Source: Prevotella sp. (GTDB lineage Bacteria; Bacteroidota; Bacteroidia; Bacteroidales; Bacteroidaceae). Taken from it: 64,000 nucleotides of DNA. Numbering within the stretch: the first letter of the stretch is position 1; each line of letters begins with the position of its first letter. The notes under the pieces were generated by a model. That model was not told the DNA's origin. It saw only the letters and a list, made by a program, of their open reading frames with translations, and did not search any database. The stretch is taken from assembly GCA_017475265.1 (NCBI GenBank), contig JAFVFY010000071.1, positions 1 through 64,000 on the forward strand, in the 5' to 3' direction. This document shows, piece after piece, positions 41,668-50,722 of this stretch. Position numbers and translations under genes: made by a program.

Positions 41668-42045
41668 TTAAGGCCAAAGTCGGAACATTCGTTCCATAGG
41701 CTGCCACTTCTCGTCGCTGCGGGCATCAGCCCTGCAGCCCTGAAAACGGGCAACGAAAGCCTCCCATTCGGCCTGGCGAGGCAGGGTGGCCAGGCGGTTC
41801 ATGGCCTCTTGCCAGTCGAAGTCGGCAGGTGCATCAACAATCATCACCAGGCGATTGCCCAGGATGTAAATCTCCATCTCCAGAATACCCACCTGGCGTA
41901 TGCCCTCACGTATCTCCGGCCAGTTGTACTCCTCGCTGTGCCATTTTCGGTACTCGGCTATCAACTCCGGGTCGTCTTCAATCTCCAGGAACTGCACGTA
42001 ACGCTTGATTCTCCCTTCGGAAATAGTCTGAATATAGCCTTCCAT
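41668..42045 (-). CDS. L-rhamnose/L-fucose mutarotase family protein
   Basis: A 125-residue dimeric alpha/beta-barrel family member (RhaM-like, PF05336 type). Diagnostic sequence is RYVQFLEIEDDPELIAEYRKWH (split in the family consensus), EYNWPEIREGIRQVGI and LEMEIYILGNRLVMIVD, ending in the WQPMERMFRLWP tail. It interconverts sugar anomers. Next to an alpha-L-fucosidase the substrate may be L-fucose rather than rhamnose. ATG 42045 is chosen because the TACCTTTG box at 42071-42078 gives a short leader. Confidence 0.88.
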   Translation of the reverse strand: MEGYIQTISEGRIKRYVQFLEIEDDPELIAEYRKWHSEEYNWPEIREGIRQVGILEMEIYILGNRLVMIVDAPADFDWQEAMNRLATLPRQAEWEAFVARFQGCRADARSDEKWQPMERMFRLWP

Positions 42046-42137
42046 AAACAAGTAACTTGGTTCGACGGTGCAAAGGTATGAATTTATTTCCGAAACGACG
42101 CCCGTTTACCAAAGAAATATAGTAATTTGAAAAAAAC

Positions 42138-42168
42138 AGCCGAAAGTTTTGCGCTTTCGGCTTTTTTG
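42138..42168. terminator. Hairpin with flanking T/A tracts, possible insulator
   Basis: A perfect 9-bp stem AGCCGAAAG/CTTTCGGCT with a 7-nt loop is followed by TTTTTT on the plus strand and preceded by AAAAAA, so it reads as an intrinsic terminator in both directions. It separates the divergent mutarotase and PD-(D/E)XK genes. The -33 element of the next promoter lies at its loop. Confidence 0.6.
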
Positions 42169-42178
42169 TTTAATTTTG
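42147..42178 (+). promoter_or_regulatory. Promoter of the PD-(D/E)XK transposase-family gene
   Basis: TTTTG at 42147-42151 and TAATTTTG at 42171-42178, spacing 19 bp. The -33 part is the loop of the hairpin at 42138-42162. Confidence 0.6.
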
Positions 42179-42201
42179 TCGCCGATTTAAGACACGTTGA
42201 T

Positions 42202-43380
42202 ATGACTACGGTAGCTAATCCCATCTACGACACTGTTTTCAAATACCTGCTTGAAGACGAGCGCATCACGCGCACCATCCTCTCCGCCCTGCTGAAAGAA
42301 GAGGTGATAGAAGTGGAAACCAAGCGCGACGAATACTCCAACATCGGACGAGACAACCTGTCGGTGTTCCGCATCGACTTCGGTGCCAAAATCAAGAAAA
42401 GCAACGGAGACATACAGCTCATTCTGATAGAGCTGCAGAAGACGTGGCTGGAGACAGAGACATTGCGCTTCCGACAGTACCTAGGTGCACAGTATGCCAA
42501 CAAGAACAACATGCGCGCAGAGCATCGTGGGGCATACGCCATACCCTTGGTAACGGTCTATTTGCTTGGACATAAAGTGGGCGACATCGAGGAGCCAGTG
42601 CTCTATGTCAGGCGAAAAGCTTTCGACTATAACGACAGATTGGTGGAAAAGGGTATTCCCGACCCGTTCATTGATAGTCTGACTCACGACAGCATCATCG
42701 TGCAGATTCCACGTCTTCAAGGGCAGGTAAATAATAAGCTTGACAAAGTGCTCAGTTTCTTCAACCAAACAGGAACCGACCAAAACAACAAGCAGATGCT
42801 TGACATTGATGAGACGGCATACGCAGGCGACAATGAGATGCTGCGCATCCTTCGCCGCCTGAAGTCTGCGGTTTCGGATGCCAAGATACGCCACGAAATG
42901 AACGTTGAGGACGAGTTCTTCTCTGTCATTGAGAGCAGGGACACAGACATCTTGATGAGAGACAAAACAATAGCTGAACAAAATGCTACAATATCTGAGC
43001 AAAGCACCAAAATATCTGAACAAAGTACCAAAATATCCGAGCAAAGCACCAAAATATCCGAGCAAAGCACCAAAATATCCGAGCAAAGCACCAAAATATC
43101 CGAGCAAAGCACCAAAATATCTGAGCAAAGCACCAAAATATCTGAGCAAAGCACCAAAATATCTGAGCAAAGCACCAAAATATCTGAGCAAAGCACCAAA
43201 ATATCTGAGCAAAGCACCAAAATATCTGAGCAAAACACCATGATTGAGGAGCAAGCGTCCACCATAAGAACCTCGATTCAGATACTCCACAAGTCAGGAA
43301 TGAGCGCAGAAACCATTGCGGAAAACCTTAACATGGATTTACTGCTTGTGAAACGATACATTGACAATAATATAAAATGA
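42202..43380 (+). CDS. PD-(D/E)XK nuclease/transposase-family protein with 11-copy heptad repeat
   Basis: A 392-residue protein. Residues 1-240 match the Rpn-like PD-(D/E)XK transposase family: ANPIYDTVFKYLLEDERITR, RDNLSVFRIDFGAKIK with the core Asp, and QLILIELQKTWL with Glu-x-Gln in place of the usual Glu-x-Lys. Residues about 250-350 form a coiled coil in which EQSTKIS is repeated 11 times in tandem at DNA level (21-bp units). The last 35 residues, MSAETIAENLNMDLLLVKRY, look like a helix-turn-helix. The start is ATG 42202, 24 bp past the -7 box. Its stop overlaps the next start by ATGA. Confidence 0.85.
   Translation: MTTVANPIYDTVFKYLLEDERITRTILSALLKEEVIEVETKRDEYSNIGRDNLSVFRIDFGAKIKKSNGDIQLILIELQKTWLETETLRFRQYLGAQYANKNNMRAEHRGAYAIPLVTVYLLGHKVGDIEEPVLYVRRKAFDYNDRLVEKGIPDPFIDSLTHDSIIVQIPRLQGQVNNKLDKVLSFFNQTGTDQNNKQMLDIDETAYAGDNEMLRILRRLKSAVSDAKIRHEMNVEDEFFSVIESRDTDILMRDKTIAEQNATISEQSTKISEQSTKISEQSTKISEQSTKISEQSTKISEQSTKISEQSTKISEQSTKISEQSTKISEQSTKISEQSTKISEQNTMIEEQASTIRTSIQILHKSGMSAETIAENLNMDLLLVKRYIDNNIK
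42997..43227. repeat. 11 x 21-bp coding tandem repeat
   Basis: Eleven nearly perfect 21-bp units (GAGCAAAGCACCAAAATATC plus one base) differ only at one synonymous T/C position and in unit 2. They encode the coiled-coil heptad EQSTKIS. A twelfth, degenerate unit follows. Such identity favours length variation by slippage without frameshift. Confidence 0.97.
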
Positions 43381-43820
43381 AAGCAACCGAACAGACACTA
43401 CAGCAGATTGAGCGCGCCCTGCGCAAGGTGGCCGAGAAATTTCCCGAAGACAAGGAAGCATCGATGCTCACCGACATCCACATCCGCGTAACCCAGGAGA
43501 CGGGCGAGCTGATGGTCTTCGACGATGACGACAAGGAGCTCACGCGCTGCGTCGTGGAGCAGTGGATAGACAACAAGGACGATGACTTCTACGACCACGT
43601 CGCCGCCACGCTGCGCAAGTGCATCAACAAGCAGAAGAAGCTGCTGGAAAACCTCTCCGTGCTGAAGCCCTACGCCTTTGTGCTTGAGGACGATGACAAC
43701 GACTCGAAGGCCGAGCTGTTTGTGGTCGATGACGAGGACACGGTCATCATCGACACGGAGTTGATGGCGGGTCTGGACAAAGACCTGGACAACTTCTTCG
43801 ACAACCTGCTGAAGGAATAG
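43377..43820 (+). CDS. Acidic protein of unknown function
   Basis: This 147-residue protein overlaps the previous stop by 4 bp (ATGA). It is helical at the N terminus (TLQQIERALRKVAEKFPED), then very acidic (MVFDDDDKEL, VLEDDDNDSKAELFVVDDED), ending in MAGLDKDLDNFFDNLLKE. No membrane segment or motif that I can name. The ClC channel gene starts 8 bp after its stop, so it belongs to the same transcript as the PD-(D/E)XK and ClC genes. Confidence 0.75.
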   Translation: MKATEQTLQQIERALRKVAEKFPEDKEASMLTDIHIRVTQETGELMVFDDDDKELTRCVVEQWIDNKDDDFYDHVAATLRKCINKQKKLLENLSVLKPYAFVLEDDDNDSKAELFVVDDEDTVIIDTELMAGLDKDLDNFFDNLLKE

Positions 43821-43828
43821 CCCCCATC

Positions 43829-45655
43829 ATGAAGTCAACAGGAGTCAACGGGAGTTATCAGGAGGTAACAGACAGTACTGGTTGGCTGGAAAGGCTCGAC
43901 AGCTGGCGCAAGGCTCACGTCGGCGAGCGCATGTTTGTGCTCATCTTGGCCTTCATCGTGGGTCTGCTTGCTGCTGTGGCAGCCTTTGTGCTCCACTGGA
44001 TCATCAACCAGATAGGCCGTCTGCTCACTAGCCAGTTCGATGCCTCTTCGTCAAACTGGCTCTATCTTGTCTACCCCGTGGTGGGCATTTTTCTCACGTC
44101 GCTCTTTGTACGTCGCGTGGTGAAAGACAACATCAGCCACGGCATTACCCGCATTCTTTACGCCATCAGCCAGAACCGCTCACGGCTAAAGTCCCACAAC
44201 ACGTGGTCGAGCGTGGTAGCCTCGGCCATCACCATTGGTTTCGGCGGTAGCGTGGGAGCCGAGGCTCCTATCGTGCTCACTGGCTCAGCCATCGGGTCGA
44301 ATCTTGGAAAGCTCTTCCGCATGGACAGCCGCACGCTGATGCTGCTCATGGGCTGTGGTGCCGCAGGAGCCATTGCAGGTATCTTCAAGGCCCCCATTGC
44401 CGGACTGGTATTCACGCTCGAGGTGTTGATGATTGACCTTACGATGGCATCGCTGATGCCTATCCTCGTGAGTTGCGTCACGGCCACCTGCTTTACCTAT
44501 ATATTTAGTGGTGACACCGCCCTCTTCACCTTCCACTTGGACAACCATTGGACGGTGGAGCGCATACCGCCATGCATCCTGCTTGGCGTGTTCTGCGGAC
44601 TGGTGAGCCTTTACTTCATCCGCGCCATGGGCTGGTGCGAGGACATCTTTGCCCGTTTCCGTGAAAAGCCTTACGTCAGGCTCGCCCTCGGCGGGTCGGC
44701 GCTGAGCCTACTCATCTACCTCTTCCCCTCGCTTTACGGTGAGGGCTACGGAGCCATTAACCTACTGCTCAACGGCAACGGCGAGGCCGACTGGGAGCCG
44801 TTGCTCAACAACTCACTCTTCGCCGGCGACATGAGTATGCTCGTGCCTTACGTGGCCCTGGTGCTCGTCACGAAGGTGTTCGCCACGTCGGCCACCAACG
44901 GCGGCGGTGGCTGCGGTGGAACATTCGCCCCATCGCTCTTTATCGGCTGTTTCTCAGGTTTCTTCTTCTCCCACCTGTGGAATATCCACCAGATGGGCGT
45001 CTACGTTCCGGAAAAGAACTTTGCCCTCATGGGTATGGCCGGCGTGATGTCAGGTGTGATGCACGCCCCGCTGACAGGTATCTTTCTCATCGCCGAACTG
45101 ACAGGCGGCTACAGTCTCTTCCTGCCGCTGATGATTGTCTCCACCGCCAGCTACCTCACTATCATCCTTTTCGAGCCCCACAGCATCTACAGCTCACGGC
45201 TGGCCAAGGAGGGCAAGCTTATTACCCACCACACCGACCACGCCGTACTCACGCTTATGCAGCTCGACTCGGTGATAGACCGCGACTATATGGCTGTGGC
45301 TCCCGACACCGACCTGGGACAGATTGTGCACCGCATCAGCCGTTCGCACCACAGCGTCATCCCCGTGACCGATGCCGCAGGAGGTCTGTTGGGAGAGATA
45401 GACATCAAGAAGATACGTAATATCGTGTTCCGCATAGAACTCTATCACCACTTCACCGCCACTCAACTCATGCAGGCACCTCCCGCTATGCTGGCCGACT
45501 CGCTGCCCATGGCCGAGGTGATGAAGACCTTCGACGCCACACGCGCCGAATGGTTACCCGTACTCGACCGTGAGGGTCATCTGCGAGGCTACGTCTCCCG
45601 TGAAAGGCTGCTGACACAGTACCGCAAGATGGTAGCCGACATGAGCGAGGATTAA
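43829..45655 (+). CDS. ClC-family chloride channel/transporter with CBS domains
   Basis: A 608-residue protein with about 10-12 membrane helices and a C-terminal pair of CBS motifs (residues about 480-600: MAVAPDTDLGQIVHRISRSH and AEWLPVLDREGHLRGYVSR). Selectivity-filter features are GSVGAEAPIVLTGSAIGS with the gating Glu, and GGGCGGTFAPSLFIGC. The first helix is LAFIVGLLAAVAAFVLHWII. ClC proteins exchange chloride for protons or conduct chloride passively; the type cannot be fixed. Third gene of a tight operon after 42202 and 43377. Confidence 0.93.
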   Translation: MKSTGVNGSYQEVTDSTGWLERLDSWRKAHVGERMFVLILAFIVGLLAAVAAFVLHWIINQIGRLLTSQFDASSSNWLYLVYPVVGIFLTSLFVRRVVKDNISHGITRILYAISQNRSRLKSHNTWSSVVASAITIGFGGSVGAEAPIVLTGSAIGSNLGKLFRMDSRTLMLLMGCGAAGAIAGIFKAPIAGLVFTLEVLMIDLTMASLMPILVSCVTATCFTYIFSGDTALFTFHLDNHWTVERIPPCILLGVFCGLVSLYFIRAMGWCEDIFARFREKPYVRLALGGSALSLLIYLFPSLYGEGYGAINLLLNGNGEADWEPLLNNSLFAGDMSMLVPYVALVLVTKVFATSATNGGGGCGGTFAPSLFIGCFSGFFFSHLWNIHQMGVYVPEKNFALMGMAGVMSGVMHAPLTGIFLIAELTGGYSLFLPLMIVSTASYLTIILFEPHSIYSSRLAKEGKLITHHTDHAVLTLMQLDSVIDRDYMAVAPDTDLGQIVHRISRSHHSVIPVTDAAGGLLGEIDIKKIRNIVFRIELYHHFTATQLMQAPPAMLADSLPMAEVMKTFDATRAEWLPVLDREGHLRGYVSRERLLTQYRKMVADMSED

Positions 45656-45670
45656 AATTTCCTTAATCCT

Positions 45671-45701
45671 TTGGCGGTCTGAGTTTTTCTTCGTACTTTT
45701 G
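45671..45701 (+). promoter_or_regulatory. lysS promoter
   Basis: TTGG at 45671-45674 and TACTTTTG at 45694-45701, with 20 bp between TTG and TA. Confidence 0.8.
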
Positions 45702-45743
45702 CACCCTAAATTGTATAACAGTAAATCGTAAATAATAACTGAG

Positions 45744-47459
45744 ATGAATATTCTAGAACTGAGCGAACAAGAGATACTGCGTCGTCAGTCGCTCGAAGAG
45801 CTGCGCCGCCTGGGCATCAACCCCTACCCTGCAGCTGAGTACCCCACAAATGCTTTTTCCACAGAGATTATCGCCTCCTTCAAGGATGACGAGGCTCCAC
45901 GCGAGGTCTGCATCGCCGGCCGAATGATGAGTCGCCGCGTCATGGGCAAGGCTAGCTTCATGGAGCTGCAGGACTCTAAGGGGCGCATACAGGTGTATGT
46001 CACCCGCGACAGCCTGGAAGGCGATTTCTATAACACAGTATTCAAGAAATTACTCGACATCGGCGACTTCGTGGGTGTCCGCGGCTTCGTGTTCCGCACG
46101 CAGACGGGCGAGATCTCCATCCACGCACAAGAACTGACGCTGCTCTCGAAAAGCTTGAAGCCCCTGCCCATCGTGAAGTACAAGGACGGCGTGGCCTACG
46201 ACAAGTTCGACGACCCCGAGCTGCGCTACCGCCAGCGCTACGTCGACCTCGTGGTGAACGAGGGCGTGAAGGACACGTTCCTACAGAGGGCTACCGTCAT
46301 CCGCACCATCAGAAAGGTGCTCGACGAGGCCGGATACACTGAAGTGGAGACCCCTACCCTACAGATTATTGCCGGTGGTGCCTCGGCACGTCCGTTCATC
46401 ACCCACTTCAACGCCCTCGATCAGGATATGTACATGCGCATTGCCACTGAGCTTTACCTGAAGCGACTCATCGTGGGCGGTTTTGAGGGTGTCTACGAGA
46501 TTGGAAAGAACTTCCGTAACGAGGGCATGGACCGCAACCACAACCCGGAGTTCACCTGCATGGAGCTCTACGTGCAGTACAAGGACTACAACTGGATGAT
46601 GTCGTTCACGGAGAAACTCCTAGAGACCGTTTGCATTGCCGTAAATGGCAAGCCAGAGCGTGAGATTGACGGACAGATAGTCTCGTTCAAGGCCCCCTAC
46701 CGCCGTCTGCCCATCCTCGATGCCATCAAGGAAAAGACAGGTTTTGACTGCGACGGAAAGACCGAAGAGGAGATTCGTGCCTTCTGCCTCTCGAAGGGTA
46801 TGGAGGTTGATGAGACCATGGGTAAGGGCAAGCTCATCGACGAACTCTTCGGCGAATTCTGCGAGGGAACCTTTATACAGCCCACCTTCATTACGGACTA
46901 TCCTGTCGAAATGTCGCCGCTGACCAAGATGCACCGCTCCAAGCCCGGCCTCACCGAGCGCTTCGAGCTGATGGTCAACGGCAAGGAGCTGGCCAACGCC
47001 TATTCCGAGCTCAACGACCCCATCGACCAGGAGGAGCGTTTCAAGGAGCAGATGCGCCTGGCCGACAAGGGCGACGACGAGGCAATGATCATCGACCAGG
47101 ACTTCCTCCGTGCCCTGCAGTACGGCATGCCGCCGACCTCGGGCATTGGCATCGGCATCGACCGTCTCGTCATGCTCATGACGGGCAAGACCTATATCCA
47201 AGAGGTGCTCTTCTTCCCGCAGATGAAGCCCGAGAAGAAAGCCCCGCAGTCCTCCATCCAAGAGTGGGCTGCCATCGGTGTCGCCGAGGACTGGGTCTAC
47301 GTGCTCCGCAAGGCCGGCTTCTACCTCCTCTCCGACATCAAGGACGAGAAGGCACAGGGACTGCAGCAGAAGATAGGCGAGATAGTAAAGAAATACAAGC
47401 TTGACCTCCAGAAACCCAGCGTAGAAGAAGTACAAGCATGGATAACTGCGGTAGAATAG
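45744..47459 (+). CDS. lysS: Lysyl-tRNA synthetase, class II
   Basis: LysS charges tRNA-Lys. The 571-residue protein has an N-terminal OB-fold (VCIAGRMMSRRVMGKASFME, about 52-71) and the class II core: motif 1 around TVIRTIRKVLDEAGYTEVET, motif 2 FRNEGMDRNHNPEFTCMEL and motif 3 GIGIGIDRLVMLMTG. It is longer than the E. coli enzyme by a C-terminal helical extension of about 65 residues (EWAAIGVAEDWVYVLRKAGF onwards), which is common in Bacteroidetes. gpsA overlaps its last 22 bp. Confidence 0.98.
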   Translation: MNILELSEQEILRRQSLEELRRLGINPYPAAEYPTNAFSTEIIASFKDDEAPREVCIAGRMMSRRVMGKASFMELQDSKGRIQVYVTRDSLEGDFYNTVFKKLLDIGDFVGVRGFVFRTQTGEISIHAQELTLLSKSLKPLPIVKYKDGVAYDKFDDPELRYRQRYVDLVVNEGVKDTFLQRATVIRTIRKVLDEAGYTEVETPTLQIIAGGASARPFITHFNALDQDMYMRIATELYLKRLIVGGFEGVYEIGKNFRNEGMDRNHNPEFTCMELYVQYKDYNWMMSFTEKLLETVCIAVNGKPEREIDGQIVSFKAPYRRLPILDAIKEKTGFDCDGKTEEEIRAFCLSKGMEVDETMGKGKLIDELFGEFCEGTFIQPTFITDYPVEMSPLTKMHRSKPGLTERFELMVNGKELANAYSELNDPIDQEERFKEQMRLADKGDDEAMIIDQDFLRALQYGMPPTSGIGIGIDRLVMLMTGKTYIQEVLFFPQMKPEKKAPQSSIQEWAAIGVAEDWVYVLRKAGFYLLSDIKDEKAQGLQQKIGEIVKKYKLDLQKPSVEEVQAWITAVE

Positions 47460-48433
47460 CTATTATCGGAGGCGGCTCATGGGCTACGGCCATTGCCAAG
47501 ATTGTGGTGCAGCACACGCACCACATTGGCTGGTACATGCGCCGCGATGACCAGATTGACGATTTCCGTCGTATGGGTCACAACCCCAGTTATCTCACCA
47601 GCGTGCATTTCAACCTCAGTGAGATAAACTTTGACAGCGACCTCAGCCGTATTGCCGAGGCATACGACACGCTCGTCTTCGTCGTGCCCTCCCCCTACCT
47701 GAAGAACCACCTACGCAAACTGAAGACCCGCCTGAAGGACAAGTTCATCGTCACCGCAATCAAGGGTATCGTACCCGACGAGAACCTCATCTGCTCGGAG
47801 TATTTCCATCAGGCCTTCGACGTTCCCCATGACAATCTCGCCTGTCTGGGCGGACCCTCACACGCCGAGGAGGTGGCCCTCGAGCGACTCAGCTACCTCA
47901 CCGTGGGCTGCTCCGACATGGAGAAGGCACAGCAGTTCGCCGAAGTGCTCAACAGCCAGTTCATCAAGACCAAGACCTCGACCGATGTCGTTGGCATAGA
48001 GTATTCTTCCGTTTTGAAGAATGTCTATGCCATCGCCGCCGGTATCTGCTCCGGCTTGAAGTTCGGCGACAATTTCCAGGCTGTGCTCATGTCCAATGCC
48101 GTGCAGGAGATGAACCGCTTCCTACAAGCTGTGCATCCCCTGGAGCGCAACGTCTACGACAGCGTCTATCTGGGCGACCTCCTTGTCACGGGCTATTCCA
48201 ACTTCTCCCGCAACCGTGTTTTCGGCACAATGATTGGTAAGGGCTACTCCGTGAAGAGTGCCCAGATGGAGATGGAAATGATTGCTGAAGGTTACTTCGG
48301 CACGAAGTGCATGAAGGAAATCAACCGCCACTGGCACGTGAACATGCCCATCCTCGATGCCGTCTACAACATTCTCTATGAGCGCATTTCCCCGCAAATA
48401 GAGATTAAGCTGCTCACCGACTCTTTCCGGTAA
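47438..48433 (+). CDS. gpsA: Glycerol-3-phosphate dehydrogenase [NAD(P)+]
   Basis: GpsA reduces dihydroxyacetone phosphate to sn-glycerol 3-phosphate for phospholipid synthesis. The 331-residue product has the Rossmann start IAIIGGGSWATAIAKI, VPSPYLKNHLRK, the conserved LGGPSHAEEVAL, and the catalytic Lys region VLKNVYAIAAGICSGLKFGDN. The ATG at 47438 overlaps the 3' end of lysS by 22 bp, so translation is coupled. The downstream 32 bp separate it from IS debris. Confidence 0.95.
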   Translation: MDNCGRIAIIGGGSWATAIAKIVVQHTHHIGWYMRRDDQIDDFRRMGHNPSYLTSVHFNLSEINFDSDLSRIAEAYDTLVFVVPSPYLKNHLRKLKTRLKDKFIVTAIKGIVPDENLICSEYFHQAFDVPHDNLACLGGPSHAEEVALERLSYLTVGCSDMEKAQQFAEVLNSQFIKTKTSTDVVGIEYSSVLKNVYAIAAGICSGLKFGDNFQAVLMSNAVQEMNRFLQAVHPLERNVYDSVYLGDLLVTGYSNFSRNRVFGTMIGKGYSVKSAQMEMEMIAEGYFGTKCMKEINRHWHVNMPILDAVYNILYERISPQIEIKLLTDSFR

Positions 48434-48465
48434 ACAAAAAAACTTACGACCTGTGCGGTTGAAAA

Positions 48466-48795
48466 CTATGCTTGAAATGTGAATCTTGGCGTCATTCCCA
48501 TGAGCATGTCATATCTTTCGTTGTTTATTCCTGCCACTGTGACGGCAGCCAAGGCATGGCAGCCATCCTCAGACCACGCCATCCCCTTGCCTTTTTGCCT
48601 GTGTGCAACAATCATGTCGTTTGCTTTCTCCACGGGATTGCTTGAGTTGTGCAGTCCGAGGCCCTTTCTGATGGCATAGCAGGGAATGTGTTCCTGCTTG
48701 CGCGTAATATACCCTGTTAGCAAGTCGAGTGCCTCCTGCGATTTGATGTTTTTCTGGCTGATGCCTGCGATATAGTCCAAGGCCCCTCGTTCCTC
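48466..48795 (-). pseudogene. C-terminal fragment of a transposase
   Basis: About 108 codons of open frame ending at 48466, without a start codon of its own. The sequence IRKGLGLHNSSNPVEKANDM and HRQKGKGMAWSEDGCHALAA resembles the conserved C-terminal end of transposases that finish with a G-M-x-W-S-x-x-G motif. I cannot name the IS family. Its upstream end joins directly to the 3' part of the PP2C gene near 48795, so it marks an old insertion followed by deletion. Confidence 0.6.
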
Positions 48796-49703
48796 ACATC
48801 GGCTACTTTATTTTTATATTGTGTGATTTCTTGTCTTAAACTTTCATTGGTACTTTTCAGTTCGATTATAGTGGAGTCTCTATTAGAAATAGTTTCCTCC
48901 AATTGTTCTATACGCTGCTGCCTATCTCTTGGCTTCATAAGCAGCCAACCAAACAAGAAATTAGCCAGAAGGCTGACGACGAGCCCTACTGTCAAGTACT
49001 TGATGATTTTTATAGCTTTTCTGTTCATTTTTTCTTTTATTTTTGAGTCTTGTTTCATCTCGAAGAGTGCCATAGTTAGGTTGTCGTGAGTGTTGCCCGT
49101 CTTGCGTCCTTGCTCATCGATGGTTATGACAATGCTGTCTACAGCTCCTGGCAGCGACTTTGTAGTGTCCGCTCTTTTCACCAGTTCGTTTTCGGGCAAA
49201 GCTCCCCAGATACCATCAGTGCAGAGCAGAAACCGGTCGCCCCGCTCGTATGGCTGCACGGCAATGTCAGCACGGTTATCGCCGTCGACGCCGAGAGCAC
49301 GGGTAATGATATTTGATTGCATGGACACACGAGCTTGCTCCTCTAACAACTCGTTGTTACGCACCATCTCGGCAACCATAGAGTGATCATCGGTACGAAA
49401 AACTATACTGCCACGTCTCAGCTGATAAACACGGCTGTCACCCACATGTGCAATGATGGCTGCATCACGATGAAACAACACTGCCACAACAGTTGTGCCC
49501 ATACCCTGCAGTTGTGGATTACGCCTGATTTCGGCTCGTATGGCGCGATGAGCAGCCTCTACGGCTTCGGCCATCATGTCCTCAAAATCTTTTTCTGCAG
49601 AACTGCCAGCTACGTATTCAGCTATTGCTTGGACGGCCATCGTGGCAGCTTGCTTGCCTCCCGGACCACCACCCATCCCGTCGCAGACCCAGATTAAACG
49701 CAT
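48717..49703 (-). pseudogene. PP2C-type protein phosphatase truncated at both ends by IS debris
   Basis: The frame encodes a PPM/PP2C Ser/Thr phosphatase: WVCDGMGGGPGGKQAA, GMGTTVVAV, AHVGDSRVYQL, DDHSMVAEMV, LCTDGIWG and THDNLTMALF, then a membrane segment (YLTVGLVVSLLANFLFGWLLM) and a coiled coil. It starts at the DGMGG motif, so the usual N-terminal 25-35 residues with the first metal-binding Asp are missing. Its first base coincides with the last base of the ISAs1 transposase stop (TAATG). After NKVADVRNE the frame runs into the other transposase fragment and becomes nonsense (GPWTISQASARK). It probably lacks activity. Confidence 0.85.
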
Positions 49704-50608
49704 TATAAATTCATTTTGAAATTGTCGAGAAGTTGTCTGAGATATTCGTCATTCAGTGAAGCTCTTAGCATCTTCCTTCTCAATGGTTCTTTCTTCAAGT
49801 CCGTCCTAAGGACGGCCATAGCTATTTTGCTGACAAGTGAGAAGTTGGTCGCTGCGTTTTTCCTTTTTCTTGATGCGTCCTCGTCAAAGTCCACGTCCAG
49901 TCTCCAGTGCAGCCCATTTTCAATACCCCAGTGCATCCTCGCTGTTTTCAATGCGCGGGCAGCGTCCATATAGAATGAAGCGATGAAATATCGTGTCTCC
50001 TTGACGATGCCATCTTCCGTATCCCTCTCCAGGGTGATGGCCCCGCATGACTTCACCCATGGCCATTCCTTCCGTACACTTCCGAGCAGCGACATGTCGC
50101 CCACCACCATGCACGTCCTGATGCAGAAGTTCTTCCCTGCCTTGCCTGTATAGTTCTTCCTGAAGTCCTGACAGACCCTTTTGTTGTTCATGGCCGTGTC
50201 CACGGCATCCTTCACCCCTCCCATGAGCGATTTCTGGTTTCCTTTGACGAAGAGCAGGAAGTCGCCGCCGCCTTCGACAACCGCCTTGCACGTGTCCTTC
50301 CGGCAGAGCATGGCGTCTGCGGTGACCGTGCACCCCTTGATGTCCAACTCGCTCACAAGCTTACGCACGGCGGGTATCTCGTTTGTCTTCTCGCCGACGG
50401 TCTCCTGCCCCAGCGATATGCCGGCACCCACTGCGAATGCGCTCACCACGCGCACAGGGCTGCCCTCTGCGGCTGCGGCACCCCGTAACTCCTTGCCGTC
50501 AACGACGATTATCTCCCCGTCCGGCCGCTCTCCCTTGGGAGATTTCCGCATCCGAAAGATTTCTGCCATCCAGCAACGGAACTCGCCTTCAAAGCTCTCC
50601 AGCCAGAA
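49703..50608 (-). pseudogene. ISAs1-family transposase, 5' truncated
   Basis: The ORF of 288 residues starts at ATG 50569, but in-frame homology continues upstream to 50608 (FWLESFEGEFRCW) before a TAG, showing that the N-terminal domain of the usual 370-residue transposase is missing. The DDE core is present: IIVVDGKELRG, GCTVTADAML and HWGIENGLHWRLDVDFDEDASR. No terminal inverted repeats are found at either side, so it is an immobile remnant. The 114 bp from 50609 to 50722 hold no gene. Confidence 0.85.
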
Positions 50609-50722
50609 CTAATCAAAATCAAGGGATAATTGTGTCCAAATGTCAAAAATGTGAGTAAAATATACAGAAATTATACAGAAATGAGTGGGTAAAACTAACA
50701 GCAGCACAGAATAGCATCCTCT

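Noticed and set aside
42481-43290. A 269-codon minus-strand frame with RYFGALL repeats
   Set aside because: It is the complement of the 21-bp coding repeat; the plus-strand frame has the PD-(D/E)XK family match and a promoter.
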